Of a DNA stretch of 64,000 bases, positions 59,078-64,000 are shown one piece after another (position 1 is the first letter of the stretch; every line of letters starts with the position of its first letter). The DNA is taken from the NCBI GenBank assembly GCA_029570385.1, contig JAKPXD010000010.1, positions 1-64,000 on the forward strand, given 5' to 3'. This stretch comes from a bacterium. GTDB taxonomy: Bacteria > Patescibacteriota > Patescibacteriia > Patescibacteriales > Patescibacteriaceae. The translations under genes and the position numbers were made by a program. The notes under the pieces were generated by a model. The model did no database searches. It was not told the origin of the DNA and saw only the letters and a list, made by a program, of their open reading frames with translations.

Positions 59078-59150
59078 GCGCCGTTAGCTCAGTTGGTAGA
59101 GCAACTGCCTTTTAAGCAGATGGTCACTGGTTCGAGTCCAGTACGGCGTA
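59078..59150 (+). tRNA. tRNA-Lys (anticodon TTT)
   Basis: 73-nt cloverleaf. Acceptor GCGCCGT/ACGGCGT (G1-U72), D arm GCTC...GAGC, anticodon loop CTTTTAA (anticodon TTT), T arm ACTGG TTCGAGT CCAGT, discriminator A73. An A27-A43 mismatch closes the anticodon stem. CCA is not encoded. Confidence 0.95.
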
Positions 59151-59173
59151 CTCAATGAATCACCTGGCGTTAA

Positions 59174-59249
59174 GCCACCCTAGCTCAGTTGGCAGAGCAA
59201 CGGTTTTGTAAACCGTAGGTCGTCGGTTCAAGCCCGACGGGTGGCTCCA
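59174..59249 (+). tRNA. tRNA-Thr (anticodon TGT), CCA encoded
   Basis: 76-nt cloverleaf, 23 nt after tRNA-Lys. Acceptor GCCACCC/GGGTGGC, anticodon stem ACGGT/ACCGT with loop TTTGTAA (anticodon TGT), T arm GTCGG TTCAAGC CCGAC, discriminator T73. The 3' CCA is encoded (59247-59249), unlike tRNA-Lys and tRNA-Leu here. Confidence 0.95.
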
Positions 59250-59255
59250 AATCAT

Positions 59256-59286
59256 AAAAAAACAACCCAATCCGGGTTGTTTTTTT
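59256..59286. terminator. Bidirectional terminator between tRNA-Thr and rpmB
   Basis: AAAAAAACAACCC (59256-59268), loop AATCC, GGGTTGTTTTTTT (59274-59286). A perfect 13-bp stem ending in T runs on both strands. Confidence 0.92.
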
Positions 59287-59302
59287 ATTGAAGAAATCAA
59301 GA

Positions 59303-59485
59303 TTATTCTTTACCTTCCCATTTTTTAGCAGTTTTTAGGCAACTGGTACAAACCTTAATAGTGCCGCCGTCAACTTTACAATTTTGTAGGTTGATGCCTT
59401 GGCGGCGGATAGTTTTAATATTGGAGTGGGAGCGGCTAGCGCCCTTGGTGGCGCTGCGCTGGCAAATATCGCATTGCTTAGCCAT
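59303..59485 (-). CDS. rpmB: 50S ribosomal protein bL28
   Basis: 60 residues: MAKQCDICQRSATKGASRSH and the SNIKTIRRQGINLQ core, as in bL28. Two cysteine pairs (CDIC near 5-8 and CTSC near 47-50) mark the zinc-binding form. It is transcribed toward the tRNA-Thr terminator. Confidence 0.95.
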   Translation of the reverse strand: MAKQCDICQRSATKGASRSHSNIKTIRRQGINLQNCKVDGGTIKVCTSCLKTAKKWEGKE

Positions 59486-59532
59486 AATTTTAGATTTATT
59501 ATCAAAAAATAAACTAATTTAACCATTAGTCT

Positions 59533-59561
59533 TTAACTACCATAGCAAGTTTTGCTAAAAT
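59533..59561 (+). promoter_or_regulatory. Possible promoter of the M50 protease gene
   Basis: TTAACT (59533-59538), 17-bp spacer, TAAAAT (59556-59561) with an extended TGC. About 43 nt before the ATG at 59604. It overlaps the opposed rpmB promoter. Confidence 0.4.
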
Positions 59562-59567
59562 AATCAA
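59539..59567 (-). promoter_or_regulatory. rpmB promoter
   Basis: On the minus strand TTGATT (59567-59562), 17-bp spacer, TATGGT (59544-59539) with an extended TGC. About 54 nt before the ATG at 59485. Confidence 0.6.
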
Positions 59568-59603
59568 GGCGTGTTAATCTGAGAACAGTTAATAATCAAG
59601 TTT

Positions 59604-60200
59604 ATGATTAGTTTATTTCAAATCATTATTTTTTTATTGTCAGCTATTTTGCATGAATATGGCCATGCCTGGATGGCGATGCGCCTAGGTGATGATACTG
59701 CCGAGCGAGCTGGCCGATTAACCCTTAATCCATTGGCCCATCTAGATTTGTTTGGTTCTTTATTATTGCCGGGTATATTAATTTTAACAGGATCGCCGGT
59801 AGTTTTTGGTTATGCCAAGCCAGTGCCGATTAATTTACATAATTTGCGTGGCGGATTGGCTGGCCAGGCTAAAGTCGCTTTAGCAGGACCGGCGGCTAAT
59901 TTGTTGTTAGCTCTAGCGGCCGCCGGGTCTATTCGTTACTTGGCGGGCGGTCTAATCTCGGAGTGGGGGCAGCTTTTAGCGGTGGTTGTCTTGATTAATT
60001 TAGTGTTGATGGTTTTTAATTTATTGCCGATTCCGCCGCTGGATGGTTCTAAAATTTTAGTAACTATTTTGCCAAAATCGTGGCGCTATTCTTATCTAGC
60101 GACCGAGCGCTGGGGTTTCTTTATTTTATTAGCGATTATGTTAACTTGGCCGGAGCTGCTTTATTATCCGGTTAGTTGGCTGCTCAGCATTCTCTTGTAA
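59604..60200 (+). CDS. Site-2 protease family (M50) membrane metalloprotease
   Basis: 198 residues with about five membrane helices. The zinc motif is HExxH in LHEYGHAWMAMRLGDDTAE. The second zinc ligand lies in LLPIPPLDGSKIL (NxxPxxxLDG-type). GRLTLNPLAHLDLFGSLLLP and FGYAKPVPINLHNL are typical of the small rhomboid-like M50 subfamily without PDZ domain. It may cleave membrane-bound regulators or leftover signal peptides (family inference). Confidence 0.92.
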   Translation: MISLFQIIIFLLSAILHEYGHAWMAMRLGDDTAERAGRLTLNPLAHLDLFGSLLLPGILILTGSPVVFGYAKPVPINLHNLRGGLAGQAKVALAGPAANLLLALAAAGSIRYLAGGLISEWGQLLAVVVLINLVLMVFNLLPIPPLDGSKILVTILPKSWRYSYLATERWGFFILLAIMLTWPELLYYPVSWLLSILL

Positions 60201-60204
60201 AGCC

Positions 60205-60233
60205 TTGACTTCCCGATTCCTTTCTGCTAAATT
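60205..60233 (+). promoter_or_regulatory. Promoter of the str operon (rpsL-rpsG-fusA-tuf)
   Basis: TTGACT (60205-60210), 17-bp spacer, TAAATT (60228-60233) with an extended TGC. It gives a leader of about 80 nt before rpsL, which contains a small hairpin CTGGC/GCCAG (60256-60272). A ribosomal-protein feedback site is possible but not recognised. Confidence 0.65.
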
Positions 60234-60318
60234 AATAAGCAACTAAGCACAATTCCTGGCTCGGATTGCCAGATTTATTTTAATTTTTAAGAAGAAAACT
60301 TAGGTTTTTATTGTTATT

Positions 60319-60741
60319 ATGCCAACTATTAATCAGTTAGTCCGTAAGCCGCGCACGACCATCAGCCAGAAGAGCAAGTCGCCAGCCATGCAGGTTACAA
60401 TGGATTCGTTGCATCGCAAGCGAAATATTATTCAACAAGGTTCGCCATTTAAGCGCGGCGTTTGTTTAAAAGTAACCACCACCACGCCGAAGAAACCGAA
60501 CTCCGCTTTACGTAAGATTGCTCGTGTCCGCTTGTCTAATGGCATGGAGGTTACCGCTTACATTCCGGGCGTTGGTCATAATTTACAAGAACACTCCATT
60601 GTTTTAATCAAGGGCGGCCGCACTAAAGATTTGCCCGGTGTCCGCTATAAGGTTATTCGTGGTGTTTATGATACTCAGGGTGTTGACGGCCGTCGCCAGA
60701 GCCGTAGTCTCTATGGCGCCAAAGCCCCTAAAGCTAAATAA
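60319..60741 (+). CDS. rpsL: 30S ribosomal protein uS12
   Basis: 140 residues, basic: [69 protein letters not shown]. The KPNSALRK and [11 protein letters not shown] loops hold decoding-site residues. A ~10-residue insert, [10 protein letters not shown], precedes RKRNIIQ; many bacteria are shorter here. First gene of the str operon. Confidence 0.97.
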   Translation: MPTINQLVRKPRTTISQKSKSPAMQVTMDSLHRKRNIIQQGSPFKRGVCLKVTTTTPKKPNSALRKIARVRLSNGMEVTAYIPGVGHNLQEHSIVLIKGGRTKDLPGVRYKVIRGVYDTQGVDGRRQSRSLYGAKAPKAK

Positions 60742-60755
60742 TTTTGTAGACTAAT

Positions 60756-61226
60756 ATGCGAGGAAAACAGGCGCCTAAGCGCGAAATAGTCGGTGATCCG
60801 AAGTATAATGATTTGGAAATCGCCAAACTAATTAATTATTTAATGAAAAACGGCAAGAAAACTACTGCTGAACGTATCGTTTACGATTGTTTTGATATCT
60901 TAAAAGAAGAAACCAAGCAAGAGCCGCGTCATATCTTTAATAAAGGCTTAAAAATGATTTGTCCGTTAGTGGAAGTTCGTAGCCGTCGGGTTGGTGGGTC
61001 TAATTATCAGGTACCGCATCAGGTGCGCGGCGATCGTCGTTTTACTTTAGGCTGCCGTTGGTTATTGACAGCTGCTCGGGCTCGTAAAGGTCGTTCCATG
61101 GCTGAAAAATTAGCTGCCGAGATTCTGGACAGCATCAAGGGTGAGAGCGCTTCGGTTAAAAAGAAGCTAGACGTTCATCGTATGGCTGAAGCCAATAAGG
61201 CTTTTGCTCATTTTGCCCGCCACTAG
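60756..61226 (+). CDS. rpsG: 30S ribosomal protein uS7
   Basis: 156 residues: MRGKQAPKREIVGDPKYND, VEVRSRRVGGSNYQVPHQVRGDRR, and MAEANKAFAHFARH at the end. Length matches the family. It starts 14 nt after rpsL and is followed by a terminator-like hairpin, so fusA may be made at a lower or separate level. Confidence 0.97.
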   Translation: MRGKQAPKREIVGDPKYNDLEIAKLINYLMKNGKKTTAERIVYDCFDILKEETKQEPRHIFNKGLKMICPLVEVRSRRVGGSNYQVPHQVRGDRRFTLGCRWLLTAARARKGRSMAEKLAAEILDSIKGESASVKKKLDVHRMAEANKAFAHFARH

Positions 61227-61234
61227 TTTTTATT

Positions 61235-61271
61235 AAAACCGACCGATTTTTGACGAGTTCGTCGGTTTTTT
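61235..61271 (+). terminator. Hairpin between rpsG and fusA, likely partial terminator
   Basis: AAAACCGAC (61235-61243) pairs with GTCGGTTTT (61261-61269), 17-nt loop, then T run to 61271. An alternative inner stem is GACG/CGTC (61252-61263). It may reduce read-through into fusA. Confidence 0.6.
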
Positions 61272-61302
61272 AATCTGCAAATTTTATTTTACTTTAATTT
61301 TT

Positions 61303-63378
61303 ATGCGTGAATTCAAGTTAGAAAACACTAGGAATATCGGAATCATGGCTCACATTGACGCCGGTAAAACTACTTTTACTGAGCGGGTTCTTTTTTATAC
61401 TGGCAAGAAGCACAAAATCGGTGAAACTCATGATGGTCAAGCCGATATGGATTGGATGGAACAGGAGAAAGAGCGGGGAATTACTATTACCTCAGCCGCC
61501 ACGACTTGTTTTTGGAAAAATAATCGGATTAATATTATTGATACTCCCGGTCACGTTGATTTTACAGTTGAAGTTGAACGATCGTTACGGGTGCTAGACG
61601 GCGCGGTGGCGGTTTTTGATGGCGCGGCCGGTGTCGAGCCACAATCAGAAACGGTTTGGCGTCAGGCGGATAAATATCACGTGCCACGTTTATGCTTCGT
61701 TAACAAGATGGACAAGATGGGGGCTGATTTTATTATGAGCTTAAACTCTATCCGCGATCGCCTTAACTCCAAAGCGGTCGCTATCCAATTACCGATTGGC
61801 GCTGAAGATAATTTAGTCGGTATTATTGATTTATTACTTGAAAAGGCTTATGAATTTCATGGCCAGAATGGCGAGCAAATTACCGAGATTGAAATACCGG
61901 CTAATCTTAAAGATAAGGTTGCCAAATATCGCCATGAGATGATTGAAAAGATTGTTGAGTTGGATGAATCGTTAACGGAAAAATATCTTAATGGTGATGA
62001 GGTTAATGTTGACGACCTTAAGAAAGCTTTGCGCAAGGGAGTTGTTAATAATGAGATTTATCCGGTTCTCTGCGGCGCTGCTTTAAAAAATATTGGTATC
62101 CAGCAGGTTTTAGACGCAGTTAATGAATATTTACCATCACCGCTTGATGTTCCCGAGATTGAGGCCCACGAGGTTGGCGATGATAGCAAGAAAATTATTA
62201 TCAAACCAGACGACAATGGTCCTTTTGTAGCTCTGGCTTTTAAAATTGCCACTGATCCGTTTGTCGGTCGCTTGTGCTTTGTTCGTGTTTATAGCGGCGT
62301 CTTGCGTTCTGGATCTTATGTTACTAATTCCGCCAATGGCCGCAAAGAAAGAATCGGTCGTTTGGTCCGGATGCACGCCAATCATCGCGAAGAAATTAAC
62401 GAAATTTATTCCGGCGACATCGCCGCAGTTATCGGCTTAAAGGAAACTATTACCGGCAATACTTTATGCGATGAAGGTCAAAATATTTGTCTAGAATCAA
62501 TTAGTTTTCCGGAACCGGTCATTAAAATTGCCGTTGAACCAAAAACTAAAGTTGATCAAGAGAAGATGGGTATCGCTTTGGGGCGTCTAGCTGAAGAAGA
62601 TCCGACCTTCCTAGTTGAGACTGATGGAGAGACTAATCAAACTTTGATTTCTGGTATGGGCGAGCTGCATTTGGATATTATTGTTGACCGCATGCGTCGT
62701 GAATTTGGTGTTGAAGCTAATGTTGGCCAGCCGCAGGTTTCTTATCGTGAAACTATCCGTCAAGATGCCGAAGCCGAAGGTAAATATATCAAGCAGTCAG
62801 GCGGTCGCGGTCAGTATGGCCATTGCTGGTTACGCATCGGGCCACAGGCTGAAGGCCAGGGCTCTGAGTTCGTTGATGAAGTTAAAGGCGGCGTTATTCC
62901 GCGCGAATATATTCCAGCTATTGAAAAAGGCTTTCGTGAAGCTTTAGATAAAGGTGTTTTGGCTGGTTATCCCATAGTTGATGTTCGATGTGCTGTTTAT
63001 GACGGTTCCTACCATGAAGTTGATTCTAGCGAGGCAGCCTTTAAGATGGCGGCCGTTATGGCCTTTAAAGATGCCTGCCGTAAAGCTCGTCCGGTTTTGT
63101 TAGAGCCAATTATGAAAGTTGAGGTAACTACTCCGGAAGAATACATGGGCAATGTCATTGGTGATTTAAATGCTAAACGCGGGCAGATTGACCATATGTC
63201 TGATCGTGGTAAACTAAAAATTATTGATGCTAAAGTACCGTTGGCGGAAATGTTTGGTTATGCCACTCAATTGCGGTCAATGAGCCAAGGCCGCGCTAAT
63301 TATAGCATGGAATTTTTACATTATAACGAGGTGCCAAGAAATGTCGCCGAGCAGATTATCGGCAAGTCCGGTAAATAA
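61303..63378 (+). CDS. fusA: Elongation factor G
   Basis: 691-residue translocation GTPase: [20 protein letters not shown] (G1), [12 protein letters not shown] (G2), [10 protein letters not shown] (G3), [11 protein letters not shown] (G4). Domains II-V follow; domain IV contains the [13 protein letters not shown] segment and domain V ends with [19 protein letters not shown]. Length is the usual ~690-700. It starts 76 nt after rpsG, past the hairpin. Confidence 0.97.
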   Translation: MREFKLENTRNIGIMAHIDAGKTTFTERVLFYTGKKHKIGETHDGQADMDWMEQEKERGITITSAATTCFWKNNRINIIDTPGHVDFTVEVERSLRVLDGAVAVFDGAAGVEPQSETVWRQADKYHVPRLCFVNKMDKMGADFIMSLNSIRDRLNSKAVAIQLPIGAEDNLVGIIDLLLEKAYEFHGQNGEQITEIEIPANLKDKVAKYRHEMIEKIVELDESLTEKYLNGDEVNVDDLKKALRKGVVNNEIYPVLCGAALKNIGIQQVLDAVNEYLPSPLDVPEIEAHEVGDDSKKIIIKPDDNGPFVALAFKIATDPFVGRLCFVRVYSGVLRSGSYVTNSANGRKERIGRLVRMHANHREEINEIYSGDIAAVIGLKETITGNTLCDEGQNICLESISFPEPVIKIAVEPKTKVDQEKMGIALGRLAEEDPTFLVETDGETNQTLISGMGELHLDIIVDRMRREFGVEANVGQPQVSYRETIRQDAEAEGKYIKQSGGRGQYGHCWLRIGPQAEGQGSEFVDEVKGGVIPREYIPAIEKGFREALDKGVLAGYPIVDVRCAVYDGSYHEVDSSEAAFKMAAVMAFKDACRKARPVLLEPIMKVEVTTPEEYMGNVIGDLNAKRGQIDHMSDRGKLKIIDAKVPLAEMFGYATQLRSMSQGRANYSMEFLHYNEVPRNVAEQIIGKSGK

Positions 63379-63412
63379 GTAGCTGGCCGTGGTTTGGCTC
63401 TCCCCCTAGCCT

Positions 63413-63727
63413 ATGATTAAGAATATTGATCAAATTTTGCGTTTAGCTCAATTAACCGGCGACCGGTTGATTGTTGCTGACCAACAGAATCCGGAGCGTA
63501 GTTTGGCCGTGCTATCGTTGAGCGATTATGAAGAATTATTGTCTCTTGCCGGCTTGACAAAGAAGCAGGGCTTTGCTAAAGTAGACAATAATGTTGCCAG
63601 CCAAGAGGCTGGTAATGTTGCTGTTAATTCCAGTTTTGTGCAAAAACTTGGCCAAAGCCAGGGTAAAAAATCACCGTGGTCAATTCCGGCTAGCCGACAG
63701 GCGGCACAAAAAAATATTGATGATTAA
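63413..63727 (+). CDS. Small protein of unknown function between fusA and tuf
   Basis: 104 residues: MIKNIDQILRLAQLTGDRLIVADQQNP at the start, then LAVLSLSDYEELLSLAGL, which resembles the beta-strand-plus-helix core of Phd/YefM antitoxins. The rest is polar and low-complexity (KKSPWSIPASRQAAQKN). No toxin gene is adjacent. The position inside the str operon, 34 nt after fusA, suggests constitutive expression; similar small ORFs are known at this place in some Patescibacteria genomes (recollection, not checked). Confidence 0.65.
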   Translation: MIKNIDQILRLAQLTGDRLIVADQQNPERSLAVLSLSDYEELLSLAGLTKKQGFAKVDNNVASQEAGNVAVNSSFVQKLGQSQGKKSPWSIPASRQAAQKNIDD

Positions 63728-63797
63728 TAATTTTATTTAATAAAACTTAATAACCACCCAGCTGGCTAAGCAGCTGTCTGGTGTTAATCAAGAAACT

Positions 63798-64000
63798 ATG
63801 ACTGACAAGTACGAACGCAGTAAGCCCCATGTCAATGTCGGCACCATCGGCCATGTTGATCATGGTAAGACCACTTTGACTGCGGCTATGTTGACTGTTT
63901 TAACTGCCGCTGGCCGCAAGACCAGCCAAAAGAGCGTTGATCAGATTGACTCCGCTCCAGAGGAAAAGGCTCGCGGTATTACGATTGCCACTACTCATGT
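63798..64000 (+). CDS. tuf: Elongation factor Tu, 3' end cut by window edge
   Basis: The first 67 codons are visible: [20 protein letters not shown], with the GHVDHGKT P-loop and [11 protein letters not shown] before the edge. Together these mark EF-Tu rather than another translation GTPase. It follows the small unknown gene in the str operon, with a 70-nt gap and no terminator seen. Confidence 0.95.
   Translation, partial: MTDKYERSKPHVNVGTIGHVDHGKTTLTAAMLTVLTAAGRKTSQKSVDQIDSAPEEKARGITIATTH

Noticed and set aside
1-64000. Reassigned UGA code (as in Gracilibacteria or Absconditabacteria)
   Set aside because: RF2 is present with its autoregulatory UGA. TGA ends nrdD, nrdG and galU, while Trp is always TGG in the genes read.
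1-64000. CRISPR arrays, insertion sequences, prophage, rRNA genes
   Set aside because: No regular repeat-spacer pattern, transposase, integrase, phage structural gene or rRNA-like block was seen on either strand.

Overview
The window looks like chromosomal DNA of a member of the Candidate Phyla Radiation (Patescibacteria), probably near the Parcubacteria-type lineages. This is inferred from gene content, not from a marker-gene tree. Supporting signs are very dense packing, proteins shorter than usual with accessory domains missing (PheT without its OB-fold insert, pyruvate kinase without its C-terminal domain, ComEC without a metallo-beta-lactamase domain, RSH without an ACT domain), VirB2-like pilin-domain surface proteins, an anaerobic class III ribonucleotide reductase, and almost no Shine-Dalgarno sequences before start codons. 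UGA is a normal stop: several genes end in TGA and an intact RF2 is present, so the recoded Gracilibacteria/Absconditabacteria are unlikely.

Layout. 1-6.1 kb: partial der GTPase and an LCP cell-wall ligase (minus), then lepB-hisS-rpsU (plus), a bidirectional terminator and an RSH (p)ppGpp enzyme (minus). 6.2-16.7 kb: two giant tandem surface proteins with the same VirB2/TrbC-like N-terminal pilin domain (858 and 1927 aa), followed by two single-pass proteins with thrombospondin-type-3 calcium repeats. 16.7-20.1 kb: ybeY, dgkA-like kinase, ftsA, ftsZ. 20.2-23.7 kb: nrdR, nrdD, a separate glycyl-radical mini-protein and nrdG, preceded by candidate NrdR boxes. 23.7-26.6 kb: small membrane protein, prfB with a programmed +1 frameshift, comEC. 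26.6-36.4 kb: valS, an MscS channel, tyrS, argS, pheS, pheT and gtrA-like. 36.4-37.5 kb: KH-domain RNA-binding protein and trmD. 37.6-39 kb: an atypical HD-domain gene and tRNA-Leu (minus). 39-40.7 kb: parA-parB. 40.7-42.1 kb: methyltransferase and phosphoesterase (minus). 42.2-52.6 kb: surface-polysaccharide block (two unknown membrane proteins, rfbC/B/D/A, truncated pyk, four GT2 glycosyltransferases, galU). 52.6-54.8 kb: PEGA protein and murA (minus). 54.9-56.1 kb: S41 protease. Then rpmA (minus), a GT-C-like membrane protein, a GT2, tRNA-Lys, tRNA-Thr, rpmB (minus), an M50 protease, and the str operon rpsL-rpsG-fusA-small ORF-tuf (cut at the right edge).

How the genes fit together. The window combines core information processing (five aminoacyl-tRNA synthetases, RF2, ribosomal proteins, EF-G, EF-Tu) with cell-envelope building and division (LCP ligase, MurA, FtsA/Z, rhamnose pathway, glycosyltransferases). 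It also carries a likely surface-attachment locus at 6-17 kb. The most unusual items are that surface locus, the class III RNR whose glycyl-radical domain is a separate gene, the conserved RF2 frameshift site in a region that otherwise barely uses Shine-Dalgarno sequences, and an HD-domain gene with its own strong promoter, strong Shine-Dalgarno and different codon use. All promoter, terminator and operator calls were made by eye; none was tested computationally.
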